The notes below the pieces were generated by a model, which saw only the letters and a program-made list of their open reading frames with translations, ran no database searches and was not told where the DNA came from. 64,000 bases of DNA from Dyadobacter tibetensis Y620-1. Its GTDB lineage: Bacteria; Bacteroidota; Bacteroidia; Cytophagales; Spirosomataceae. The stretch spans positions 62,001 to 126,000 of the forward strand of contig NZ_AZQN01000010.1 in the NCBI RefSeq assembly GCF_000566685.1. Direction: 5' to 3'. The position numbers and the translations under genes are program-made. This document shows, piece after piece, positions 9,063-16,767 of this stretch (positions within the stretch are counted from its first letter, which is position 1; the number at the start of each line of letters is the position of its first letter).

Positions 9063-9539
9063 CTATCGCAGACGGCTAGATTGTTGTACGATCTTCTCGT
9101 CGCGACGAATAAATCGATTGGCGAATACGTTAGAGAGCATTGAAGCCACCAAGCCGTAGAAGCCCATGTCGTACTGACCCGGAAGTGTTTCGTCAAATAA
9201 TTTGGCAGTGGAATAATAAGTGAAGTAAATAACCAATCCGATAATGATGGTCATCAAAATTGAGTTTACCGCACATAATGCCGATTGCAAAACCCTGTTT
9301 TTATACTGAAAAATGGCATATCCTGCCACGGCGGCCACCAATATAGCCAGAATTAGCAAATAGTATACAGGTTGAATGTTGGTGCGTACGGCGTCCATCT
9401 GATGGGTAAGCTTCATAGCCGTAAGAGTGGCTTGTTGTTCTCCATCTGTTGAGACCTTAAACCAAATCGGGAAAGACAGAAAAACACCCATGCCAATCAT
9501 AACAAGGGCAAGGAAGATGGTCTGGATTCGCTGTAACAT
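9063..9539 (-). CDS. DUF4293 family four-helix membrane protein
   Basis: The 158-residue protein begins MLQRIQTIFLALVMIGMGVF and has four evenly spaced hydrophobic segments (about 5-25, 55-75, 82-105, 122-142). A periplasmic loop follows the first helix, and the C terminus is charged (NRFIRRDEKIVQQSSRLR). This is the layout of the Bacteroidota family DUF4293, whose function is not known. It lies 39 bp downstream of rimO on the same strand and is probably co-transcribed with it. No catalytic motif is visible. Confidence 0.8.
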   Translation of the reverse strand: MLQRIQTIFLALVMIGMGVFLSFPIWFKVSTDGEQQATLTAMKLTHQMDAVRTNIQPVYYLLILAILVAAVAGYAIFQYKNRVLQSALCAVNSILMTIIIGLVIYFTYYSTAKLFDETLPGQYDMGFYGLVASMLSNVFANRFIRRDEKIVQQSSRLR

Positions 9540-9578
9540 AGTTTTATTAAATTGGATGTTAATATAGAAAACTGTTTT

Positions 9579-10898
9579 TTACTGAATAGTTGATACCAGA
9601 TCGCCGTAAAGATCAAATTCTTCAGCAGAAGTAATTTTTACCTGAGCATAATCTCCTAAGCGCACGTACTGACTGGCCGGGATAAGCACTTCATTGTCTA
9701 CTTCGGGAGAGTCAAACTCTGTACGACCAATAAAATGAGCTCCTTCCTTACGATCGAAGAGTACTTTGAGGGTTTGTCCCACTTTTTGTTGGTTAAGTTC
9801 CCAGGAAATGCCTTGTTGGAGTTCCATAATGGCATCGGCACGTTCCTGTTTTACCTCTGCTTCAATATCGTCCGCAAGGGAATAAGAATGGGTCTGGTCT
9901 TCGTGTGAGTACTGAAATGCACCCAGTCTGTCGAAACGCATTTTTTCTACGAACTCATAGGTTTCGTCGAATGCCGCCTCGGTCTCTCCTGGGTGACCTA
10001 CAATTAAAGTGGTTCTCAGGGCAATACCCGGAACCTTGTCCCGAATACTGTGGATAAGGTCCTCTGTCTTTTCCCGTGTAATACCGCGTCGCATGGTTTT
10101 CAATATCTCCGTGGAGCCTGATTGCAAGGGCATGTCCAGATATTTACAAATATTGCTGCGCTCGTTCATCACATCCAGGATATCCATAGGGAAACCTGCG
10201 GGGTAGGCATATTGCAGCCTGATCCATTCAATTCCTTCTACGTCGGACAGCCTGGCCATTAGTTCCGAGAGATTACGTTTCTTGTATATATCTAGGCCAT
10301 AATAGGTCAGATCCTGAGCTATTAGGATCAGTTCCTTCGTGCCCCGACGGGCCAGGGATTGGGTTTCTTTTACCAGGTCATCTATAGAGCGTGACACATG
10401 ACCACCTCTCATAATGGGAATTGCACAGAAGCTACAGGGACGGTCACAGCCTTCGGCGATCTTCAGATAGGCATAATGCGCTGGAGTGGTTAAAAGGCGC
10501 TCTCCCACCAATTCATGCTTATAATCTGCCTTTAGGGTTTTGAGTAAGCGAGGAAGTTCGTTGGTTCCAAACCAAGCGTCTACGGTAGGTATCTCCAGGG
10601 CTAATTCATCCTTATAACGATGCGAAAGGCAGCCTGTTACATATACTTTATCGACCATGCCTGCTGCCTTGGCATCGGCATAGCGTAATATCGTATTAAC
10701 AGATTCTTCTTTGGCGTTATCGATAAAACCACAGGTGTTGATCACCACGATCTGAGCGTCGTCCTTCTTGGACTCATGGTCAACGTTAAATCCATTGCCC
10801 TTAAGCTGAGTGAATAAGACTTCGGAATCCACCAGATTTTTAGAGCAACCCAGGGTTACTATATTGACCTTATTCTTTACTATTCCTTTTGTTTTCAT
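9579..10898 (-). CDS. rimO: Ribosomal protein S12 methylthiotransferase RimO
   Basis: RimO is a radical-SAM enzyme that adds a methylthio group to an aspartate of ribosomal protein S12. At 439 residues it is of normal length. The UPF0004 N-domain opens VNIVTLGCSKNLVDSEVLF with further Cys at NTCGFIDNAKEES and VTGCLSHRY. The radical-SAM cluster is EGCDRPCSFCAIPIMRGGH. A TRAM domain (TEFDSPEVDNEVLIPASQ) ends the protein. SKNLVDSE and the PIMRGGHVSR context separate RimO from MiaB. The start ATG precedes a basic MKTKGIVKNK stretch. The 600 bp upstream hold no gene, so the promoter must lie there. Confidence 0.96.
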   Translation of the reverse strand: MKTKGIVKNKVNIVTLGCSKNLVDSEVLFTQLKGNGFNVDHESKKDDAQIVVINTCGFIDNAKEESVNTILRYADAKAAGMVDKVYVTGCLSHRYKDELALEIPTVDAWFGTNELPRLLKTLKADYKHELVGERLLTTPAHYAYLKIAEGCDRPCSFCAIPIMRGGHVSRSIDDLVKETQSLARRGTKELILIAQDLTYYGLDIYKKRNLSELMARLSDVEGIEWIRLQYAYPAGFPMDILDVMNERSNICKYLDMPLQSGSTEILKTMRRGITREKTEDLIHSIRDKVPGIALRTTLIVGHPGETEAAFDETYEFVEKMRFDRLGAFQYSHEDQTHSYSLADDIEAEVKQERADAIMELQQGISWELNQQKVGQTLKVLFDRKEGAHFIGRTEFDSPEVDNEVLIPASQYVRLGDYAQVKITSAEEFDLYGDLVSTIQ

Positions 10899-11434
10899 GG
10901 TAGGTTAGCCCTTAGCAAGTCGCTATTAGCTAGTTAAATATGATTTTCTAATCATAGGGACATGCATGCAAGTCCACGTTTTGAAATGGGGTGCAAAGAT
11001 CGGGAAAAATTGATTAACAAAGGCTATAATCTTTCGTGAAATCGGCTTTCCGGTAGGGATTCTAGCAGCACTTACAGGCATATGTTGGTATCCTGTCCAA
11101 TAAATGCAGGGTTCTTCTACGAAAATGGATCTCCTAAGGATGGTCTGAACTGAAATATATCTGTTTTAATGGCTATTGCCCCAGGCAGGCCTAAGTAGGC
11201 GCTCGCCGGCCTTATCCCAAGTGAAATAAAGGGGAGCAGCATGCGATTAGACGAGGGTGGAGCCAAAAGCTTTGGATATCCTCAGTAAATCTAAGGATGA
11301 GGTCATCAGTAAGATGTTTACCATATCCAGGTCTGACTAATTAACTACTTAAATGGGTCTCTGGGGGGAATTAGTAGTGAAGCGATTAGGAAACCACGGA
11401 AAACACTGGATGCGGGCTCCCGGAGCATAAAACA
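10899..11434. other. Gene-free stretch between rimO and ftsY
   Basis: About 600 bp separate the rimO start from the ftsY stop. I see no open frame of useful length, no tRNA-like T-loop, no transposase remnant and no clear Bacteroidota promoter box oriented to rimO. Mixed-composition sequence fills it until the ftsY terminator at 11435. It must contain the rimO promoter on the minus strand. An unrecognised small RNA or a decayed gene is possible but not shown. Confidence 0.6.
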
Positions 11435-11465
11435 AAGTAAGCTCAGGCATTCCATGGGCTTACTT
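11435..11465 (-). terminator. ftsY terminator
   Basis: AAGTAAGC (11435-11442) pairs with GCTTACTT (11458-11465) and extends inward by three pairs including one G-T. On the minus strand the stem is followed by TTGTTTTA. It lies about 40 bp beyond the ftsY stop. Confidence 0.7.
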
Positions 11466-11505
11466 GCTTTTGATTGTCGAGGATTTCAGACCTTTAGGTA
11501 ATTTC

Positions 11506-12468
11506 TTAGCCAATTTTTTTGAAAAGAGAATCGACAAACTCAGCTCTGTCGAACACCTGAAGATCGTCCATCTTTTCACCTACTCCTATGTATTTGACAG
11601 GTATTTTAAATTCGTCAGATATGCCAATTACTACGCCCCCTTTGGCGGTGCCGTCCAGCTTGGTAACGGCCAGGGCCGTAATCTCGGTTACCTTTGTGAA
11701 TTCTCGTGCCTGGATAACGGCATTTTGGCCGGTAGAGCCATCGAGAACTAAAAGCACTTCGTGGGGAGCGTCTGGGATAATTTTCTGCATGACCCGTTTA
11801 ATCTTAGAAAGTTCATTCATCAGATTAACCTTGGTGTGCAGTCTCCCGGCTGTGTCGATGATTACCACATCCGCACCCGTTTCCTTGCCTTTTTTAAGGG
11901 CATCATAGGCCACTGCCGACGGGTCAGTATTCATGCCATGATCGATCACCGGTACATTTACACGGGTGCCCCAGAGTTTAAGCTGGTCCACAGCTGCTGC
12001 TCTGAATGTATCAGCTGCCCCGAGAACCACCTTATGTCCCCGTTGGTGAAACTGATGGGCAAGCTTACCGATGGTGGTAGTTTTCCCTACTCCATTTACA
12101 CCCACCACCATGATAATATAAGGTTTGGGTAGGTGCTCGGTTTCAAAACTGTCGACAAGATCCACCGACTTATTTTCGGTCAGTAGCTCTGCTATTTCTT
12201 CACGAAGTATCCGGTCCAACTCTGCCGTAGTGGCATATTTGTCTTTGGCTACCCTTTCCTCAATACGCTTTATAATTTTGAGCGTTGTTTCAACACCAAC
12301 GTCCGAACTTACCAGAATGTCTTCCAGCTCATCCAGTACCGCTTCGTCAATGGTTGTTTTTCCGACAATGGCCTTAGATAGCTTACCAAAAAAACTATCT
12401 TTGGTTTTCTCTAAGCCCTTGTCTAATGTTTCTTTTTTTTCTTTTGAAAAAAAACCGAATATGCTCAT
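11506..12468 (-). CDS. ftsY: Signal recognition particle receptor FtsY
   Basis: FtsY docks SRP-ribosome complexes at the inner membrane for co-translational insertion. Starting at the ATG at 12468 (MSIFGFFSKEKKETLDKGLE) gives 320 residues. This is a short FtsY without the long acidic A domain, as is common outside proteobacteria. The NG GTPase parts are visible: GVNGVGKTTTIGKLA (P loop), DTFRAAAVDQLKLW, VIIDTAGRLHTK, and TKLDGTAKGG near the end. An in-frame extension of 20 residues to 12528 (MGFWPNDVLTPFPLPL) is not family-like and is rejected. The gene follows rpmG-DUF4295 on the same strand but with a terminator in between. Confidence 0.95.
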   Translation of the reverse strand: MSIFGFFSKEKKETLDKGLEKTKDSFFGKLSKAIVGKTTIDEAVLDELEDILVSSDVGVETTLKIIKRIEERVAKDKYATTAELDRILREEIAELLTENKSVDLVDSFETEHLPKPYIIMVVGVNGVGKTTTIGKLAHQFHQRGHKVVLGAADTFRAAAVDQLKLWGTRVNVPVIDHGMNTDPSAVAYDALKKGKETGADVVIIDTAGRLHTKVNLMNELSKIKRVMQKIIPDAPHEVLLVLDGSTGQNAVIQAREFTKVTEITALAVTKLDGTAKGGVVIGISDEFKIPVKYIGVGEKMDDLQVFDRAEFVDSLFKKIG

Positions 12469-12564
12469 AATCAAGTAAAATAATGGTAATGGGAAAGGTG
12501 TCAGGACATCGTTGGGCCAAAAGCCCAATTGGACTTCACCTTATGCTTGCCAAAATTATAACAA

Positions 12565-12589
12565 AAAAAGTCCCAATAAGGGACTTTTT
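12565..12589 (-). terminator. Terminator between the DUF4295 gene and ftsY
   Basis: AAAAAGTCCC (12565-12574) and GGGACTTTTT (12580-12589) are perfect 10-bp arms around a 5-base loop. On the minus strand a U-rich run follows, so it can separate rpmG-DUF4295 from ftsY or act as an attenuator. Confidence 0.8.
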
Positions 12590-12633
12590 CAAAATCAAAA
12601 GCAAAAACTTTTAAAATAAGGTTGGCTAAAACC

Positions 12634-12786
12634 CTAGTTTTTTAAAGCTCCTTGTACGCCTTCCAGGGGTACGATCTCTTCTTTGAAGGTATAAGCTCCA
12701 GTTTTTGGAGATTTAACGGCCTTAATCACTTTGGCAAATGATTTACCGCCTTCTTTTTTCAGGGTAGCAACTACTTTCTTTGCCAT
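12634..12786 (-). CDS. DUF4295 small basic protein
   Basis: This 50-residue ORF was read directly from the sequence. It starts MAKKVVATLKKEGGKSFAKV and ends EGVQGALKN. It is lysine-rich and matches the short Bacteroidota family DUF4295, which is regularly encoded right after rpmG (L33). The position suggests a ribosome-associated or translation-linked role, but no function is established. It lies about 105 bp after the rpmG stop and is followed by a terminator. Its size and conserved neighbourhood make it a real gene despite its shortness. Confidence 0.9.
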   Translation of the reverse strand: MAKKVVATLKKEGGKSFAKVIKAVKSPKTGAYTFKEEIVPLEGVQGALKN

Positions 12787-12890
12787 AACTGTATATTTTT
12801 AATATGTTTAGTTAATTCGATTATCCGTTATTTTTCCGTGCTCTACACCGTTGGGATAGAAACATCTTAACGGCTAACACTTCTAACGTA

Positions 12891-13073
12891 TTATTTAATC
12901 TCTTTGTGTAAGGTGTATTTTCTCAGGAATGAGTTGAATTTCTTCAATTCCATTCTTCCTGGAGTGTTCTTACGATTCTTAGTCGTGATGTAACGAGACA
13001 TTCCTGGTACACCCGTTTCTTTTTGTTCAGTACATTCTAATATAACTTGAACTCTGTTACCTTTCTTAGCCAT
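12891..13073 (-). CDS. rpmG: 50S ribosomal protein L33
   Basis: This 60-residue, strongly basic protein contains the L33 signature: [14 protein letters not shown], then [21 protein letters not shown] and the KYTLHKEIK tail. L33 sits near the E site of the large subunit. The zinc-ribbon Cys pairs of the C+ form are absent (one Cys only), so this is a Zn-independent C- paralogue. In many Bacteroidota rpmB (L28) lies directly upstream; here it does not. A good -33/-7 promoter lies 31-61 bp upstream. Confidence 0.95.
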   Translation of the reverse strand: MAKKGNRVQVILECTEQKETGVPGMSRYITTKNRKNTPGRMELKKFNSFLRKYTLHKEIK

Positions 13074-13380
13074 TGCTTTTCTTCGTTTTTACAAATAGGA
13101 CTGCAAAGGTAATAACTTTCGGATTATAAGCAAATTATGGATTTAAATATTATGGGAAAATTTGTCAGAAAATTATAAATGAATAAAATTTATTGGTTTC
13201 GTATCGTCGAAATATTAATATAACTGCTTGTATATAAAAGGTTTGTGAGAGTAGGGCTCCGATATCTGCTGCTTAAAATTTGCCTTGAGGCAAGGAAATG
13301 TAAGACAAACTTGCTTTCTTCGTACATTGAATCACGACTATTGAGCATAGCTGGCGAAAATCTTTAAATTTTTATTTCTA
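13074..13380. other. Divergent leader between rpmG and the cytochrome c gene
   Basis: These 307 bp hold no ORF. The left end carries the rpmG promoter on the minus strand. The right part is the leader of the cytochrome c gene and contains a short hairpin TTGCC-TTGA-GGCAA near 13280-13293. rpmB, a frequent neighbour of rpmG in this phylum, is not present here. Confidence 0.6.
13104..13134 (-). promoter_or_regulatory. rpmG promoter (-33 TTTG, -7 TACCTTTG)
   Basis: Read on the minus strand, TTTG (13131-13134) is followed after 19 bp by TACCTTTG (13104-13111). This is the Bacteroidota vegetative promoter form TTTG-N19-TAnnTTTG at the expected spacing. Transcription would start near 13098, about 25 bases before the rpmG ATG. 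Confidence 0.75.
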
Positions 13381-13950
13381 ATGACATTCAAAAAAAGTAC
13401 CTCTTTGGCTATTATCGCCTTGTTAGCCTCGGTGTGGATCGGTTGTTCTTCAAAAGAAGACCGCGAAAAGTATGACGCTTATTATGGTAAAGGGAAGCAG
13501 GCCCGTGAAGAGGCAGCCCTGGTAGCCATAAAAAATCAGGAAAAAATAGCGGTTCCCGCAGCCGCACCGGTGTCTACGGCACCCGCTGCTGATACTACTG
13601 CAGCGGCAGCAGATAGCGAGGAGTCTGCAACAACTACAAATCCTGCTGCAGCCACTGAAGTAGGAGCCGCATCGACAGCAGAAGCAGCTCCAAAGAAGAA
13701 AGCGGTGCCCGCAGAGGTTTCGGCCTTGCTTAGCAAACATGCCTGCCTTGCCTGCCACCAGCCTTACGAGAAGGTTATTGGTCCGGCCTATGCTGATGTT
13801 GCAAAAAAGAAATACTCGGCTGAGAAGATTGTGGAACTTGTTCATAGTCCTAAGCCTGAAAACTGGCCTGGATACCCTCCCATGGCGCCTATGGCCCATG
13901 TACCGAAGGGGGATATTGTCATTATTGCCAATTGGATTAACTCACTGTAA
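13381..13950 (+). CDS. Cytochrome c lipoprotein with low-complexity linker
   Basis: The 189-residue protein has a lipoprotein signal (LLASVWIGCSSKED, Cys22 as lipid anchor), then a charged stretch and an Ala/Thr/Pro-rich linker of about 75 residues. A small class I cytochrome c domain follows: heme-binding CLACH at residues 122-126 (KHACLACHQPYEKVIG) and a likely axial Met in YPPMAPMAHVP. It is probably a membrane-tethered periplasmic single-heme electron carrier. The linker would let the heme domain reach between partners. No oxidase or reductase gene is adjacent, so the partner is unknown. A hairpin terminator follows. Confidence 0.9.
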   Translation: MTFKKSTSLAIIALLASVWIGCSSKEDREKYDAYYGKGKQAREEAALVAIKNQEKIAVPAAAPVSTAPAADTTAAAADSEESATTTNPAAATEVGAASTAEAAPKKKAVPAEVSALLSKHACLACHQPYEKVIGPAYADVAKKKYSAEKIVELVHSPKPENWPGYPPMAPMAHVPKGDIVIIANWINSL

Positions 13951-13970
13951 TCCCCCGATTAGAGTGAAAG

Positions 13971-14007
13971 AAATACGGGTCGTCCATCCAATGGTCGACC
14001 CGTATTT
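13971..14007 (+). terminator. Terminator after the cytochrome c gene
   Basis: AAATACGGGTCG (13971-13982) and CGACCCGTATTT (13996-14007) are perfect 12-bp arms; the 13-base loop can add CCAT/ATGG pairs. Only a moderately T-rich stretch follows, and it overlaps the gatB promoter box, so some read-through is possible. Confidence 0.7.
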
Positions 14008-14008
14008 G

Positions 14009-14016
14009 TATCTTTG
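14009..14016 (+). promoter_or_regulatory. Candidate -7 box for gatB
   Basis: TATCTTTG fits TAnnTTTG and lies 20 bp before the gatB ATG at 14037, so the mRNA would have a very short leader. No clear -33 element at the right distance; that position is occupied by the preceding terminator hairpin. Confidence 0.4.
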
Positions 14017-14036
14017 TGTTTGTATTTGTGAAGATT

Positions 14037-15530
14037 ATGATAGAAAAAGCACCCCAACCCATCGAACTTACTGACGATATTATTCAATCATACGAAGCGG
14101 TTATAGGCCTTGAAGTACACTGCCAGCTGCAGACTAACTCCAAGTTATTTACCCAGGACCTGAACCAGTTTGGTACGGACCCGAATACCAATGTAGGGCC
14201 CATAACCATCGCATTGCCAGGTACACTACCCAAGGTGAATAAAACGGCTGTAGAATACGCCATACGCTTAGGTCTGGCTTGCGGTAGCTCTATTAATCAA
14301 TATTCAATTTTTGACCGTAAGAATTATTTTTATCCCGACCTGCCAAAAGGATACCAGATTTCTCAGGACAAACATCCCATATGCCTGCAAGGAGGAGTGG
14401 CCATTACTGCCAAAGGAGCCGATGGTAAGGTTGCTGATCGCTTTATTCGCTTTCACCATATTCATTTGGAAGAGGACGCCGGTAAGTCGGTACATGAAGG
14501 TAGTGATGAAAATACCTTTCTAGATTACAATCGTGCGGGTACTCCACTGGTAGAAATGGTATCGGAGCCAGATTTGCGTTCAGCGGAGGAAACCGGGGCG
14601 TTCGTAACTGAAATCAGGAGGATAGTCCGATATTTGGGGATTAGCGACGGAAATATGGAGGAGGGATCCCTACGGGCCGATGTGAATGTGTCAGTGCGTA
14701 AGAAGGGGGAACAGGCCCTAGGGACGAAGGTCGAGATCAAAAATATGAACTCGATTCGCAATATGATGAAGGCGATTCATTTTGAAACGCAAAGGCAGAT
14801 AGAGGCCCTGGAATCGGGCCAGGCTCTTATTCAGGAGACCCGAATGTTTAATGTCGAAACGGGCGAGACTTATGGTATGAGGGTTAAGGAGACTATGAAC
14901 GATTACCGTTACTTCCCTGATCCTGATCTTACGCCATTGGTGGTCTCAGACGCTTGGTTGGCAGAAATAAAACAAGCTATGCCGGCCCTCCCTCATGAAC
15001 TTAGGGAAAAGTTTGTAACTCAATACGGTATACCCGCTTACGATGCAGCGGTCCTTACCGATAGCAAGGAGCTGGCCGCCTATTTTGAGGAAGTCTGCAC
15101 ACAAACAACCGCCTATAAAACAGTGTCCAATTGGCTGATGGGGCCTGTCAAGTCATTCTTGAATGAACATGAAGGGGATATCGCTCAGTTTCCCTTGTCT
15201 GCAACTAAATTAGCCGAATTGATTGCCCTCAGTGAGGCCGATTTGGTTAGTCACTCTACCGCTGCTCAAAAAATTTACCCTTTACTTCTTGATGACCCTA
15301 CCTTGGATCCCAAAGAAATTGCACAGTCCAATAACTGGCTGCAGAATAGCAATACGGGAGAGCTGGAAACGTTGATTAAAGAAGTAATGGAAGCCATGCC
15401 TGACAAGGTAAGTGCCTACCGCAAGGGGAAAAAGGGACTTATGGGGCTATTTGTAGGGGAAGTAATGAAGAAATCTAAAGGGTCGGCTGATCCTAAAAAG
15501 GTGAATCAATTGCTATCTGAAATGCTTTAG
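14037..15530 (+). CDS. gatB: Asp-tRNA(Asn)/Glu-tRNA(Gln) amidotransferase subunit GatB
   Basis: GatB is the tRNA-binding, kinase-like subunit of the GatCAB complex, which converts Glu-tRNA(Gln) and Asp-tRNA(Asn) to the correct amidated forms. From the ATG at 14037 it has 497 residues. Motifs are YEAVIGLEVHCQLQTNSKLF, the Zn/ATP catalytic core YPDLPKGYQISQ, HHIHLEEDAGKSVH and DYNRAGTPLVEMVSEPD. The YqeY-like tail ends KKVNQLLSEML. A GTG seven codons upstream (14016) is possible but falls within the promoter box. gatA and gatC are not in the window, which is normal for dispersed gat genes. Confidence 0.96.
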   Translation: MIEKAPQPIELTDDIIQSYEAVIGLEVHCQLQTNSKLFTQDLNQFGTDPNTNVGPITIALPGTLPKVNKTAVEYAIRLGLACGSSINQYSIFDRKNYFYPDLPKGYQISQDKHPICLQGGVAITAKGADGKVADRFIRFHHIHLEEDAGKSVHEGSDENTFLDYNRAGTPLVEMVSEPDLRSAEETGAFVTEIRRIVRYLGISDGNMEEGSLRADVNVSVRKKGEQALGTKVEIKNMNSIRNMMKAIHFETQRQIEALESGQALIQETRMFNVETGETYGMRVKETMNDYRYFPDPDLTPLVVSDAWLAEIKQAMPALPHELREKFVTQYGIPAYDAAVLTDSKELAAYFEEVCTQTTAYKTVSNWLMGPVKSFLNEHEGDIAQFPLSATKLAELIALSEADLVSHSTAAQKIYPLLLDDPTLDPKEIAQSNNWLQNSNTGELETLIKEVMEAMPDKVSAYRKGKKGLMGLFVGEVMKKSKGSADPKKVNQLLSEML

Positions 15531-15566
15531 GTCGATTGTGGCTGTAATCTGAAAAATTAAAATTAG

Positions 15567-16688
15567 ATGAAGAGAATTAAATTATTACTTGTAATAACCC
15601 AGCTGCTAGCGTTTGGGTTAATTCACGCCCAGGAAACGATAAAGCCCAAGCCCTTTACTGTATCTGGAAATGTGGCGGGGGGCGCCGCAGGAGATAAGGT
15701 AATATTAGGCCAATCGCTCGCAACAGGGGGTATGGCTAAAATTGATTCAACTGTTCTGAATGCCCAGGGGCAGTTTAATCTTACGGCTCAGGAATCTGAT
15801 GGTGGTAGTTTTTATACGCTGGGCTTTGCCAACGGACAAAAGGCTGTATTATTAGTTGAAGGGGGAGAGGAGTTCAAAGTTGAGGTAACGGAGGCTGGCG
15901 CTAACGTTACTGGTTCTCAGAATATGGCTTATTATGCTAAAATAGATTCACTTATGCAGGGATTTTCGGCTAAAGTCGCCCAATGGAATGAAGCATATGC
16001 GAAGGCCGAGGAAAAGAAGGATACTAAGAAAATTGCGGAAATTCAGAAGGCCTATACTCAGGCCGATGCCGAGCGTATTGCTGTCATTCGTAAACTGGTA
16101 CCAGAAATGGGTACTTCATTAGTAGCGTTATTTGCAGCAAACAATTTCCTAAATCCTGATACCGATTTGGAAATACTCAGTAAACTAGCCAATGACTACG
16201 AACAGATAAAACCAACACCCACATTGGCTCAGGGGTTTATTGGTCAAATTAAGCGGATGAAAGGGCTTTCTATTGGAGAAGTTGCCCCGGATTTCACGCT
16301 GGCCAGCCCGGACGGGGAGGAAGTTGCTCTTTCATCACTGAGAGGACAATATGTGCTAATTGATTTTTGGGCCTCCTGGTGTGGCCCCTGTCGTCAGGAA
16401 AATCCGAATGTGGTGAGAATGTATAAAAAGTTCAAACCCAAAGGCTTCGATATTTATGGGGTCTCTCTCGATAAAGAAGCTTCGGCATGGAAAAAGGCTA
16501 TCGAGAAGGATAATCTGACCTGGGTACATGGTTCCGACCTCAAGTTCTGGAACTCGACTGTGGCGCAGACCTATGGGGTAAGTGCGATCCCGGCCACATT
16601 TTTGCTGGATAAAGAAGGTAAAATAATTGCCAAAAATCTAAGGGGGGCTGCTCTGGAAGCAAAACTTACTGAACTTATGGGCAACTAA
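15567..16688 (+). CDS. TlpA/ResA-like thiol-disulfide oxidoreductase with DUF4369 domain
   Basis: The 373-residue exported protein has a signal peptide (cleavage after LIHAQ). An N-terminal DUF4369-like beta domain (VSGNVAGGAAGDKVILGQ) and a helical middle (residues about 120-200) follow. The C-terminal thioredoxin domain starts at APDFTLASPDGEEV and carries the redox motif W-C-G-P-C at residues 271-275 and the cis-Pro region SAIPATFLLDKEGKI. Such proteins reduce disulfides of periplasmic clients, for example apocytochrome c before heme attachment. The gene starts 36 bp after gatB and ends at a strong terminator. The cytochrome c gene two positions upstream is a conceivable client, but this is inference. 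Confidence 0.9.
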   Translation: MKRIKLLLVITQLLAFGLIHAQETIKPKPFTVSGNVAGGAAGDKVILGQSLATGGMAKIDSTVLNAQGQFNLTAQESDGGSFYTLGFANGQKAVLLVEGGEEFKVEVTEAGANVTGSQNMAYYAKIDSLMQGFSAKVAQWNEAYAKAEEKKDTKKIAEIQKAYTQADAERIAVIRKLVPEMGTSLVALFAANNFLNPDTDLEILSKLANDYEQIKPTPTLAQGFIGQIKRMKGLSIGEVAPDFTLASPDGEEVALSSLRGQYVLIDFWASWCGPCRQENPNVVRMYKKFKPKGFDIYGVSLDKEASAWKKAIEKDNLTWVHGSDLKFWNSTVAQTYGVSAIPATFLLDKEGKIIAKNLRGAALEAKLTELMGN

Positions 16689-16709
16689 GCTAGTAGTTGA
16701 TATTGGCAG

Positions 16710-16748
16710 AAAAAAGCCTGGATTCTACACAAGGATCCAGGCTTTTTT
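16710..16748. terminator. Bidirectional terminator after the TlpA-type gene
   Basis: AAAAAAGCCTGGAT (16710-16723) and ATCCAGGCTTTTTT (16735-16748) are perfect 14-bp arms with an 11-base loop. It serves two convergent genes. Confidence 0.92.
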
Positions 16749-16767
16749 AGTTGACTTAGTATGAATT

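Noticed and set aside
12469..12528. FtsY start 20 codons upstream
   Set aside because: The extra residues (MGFWPNDVLTPFPLPL...) are unlike FtsY, and the ATG at 12468 gives the standard MSIFGFF start.
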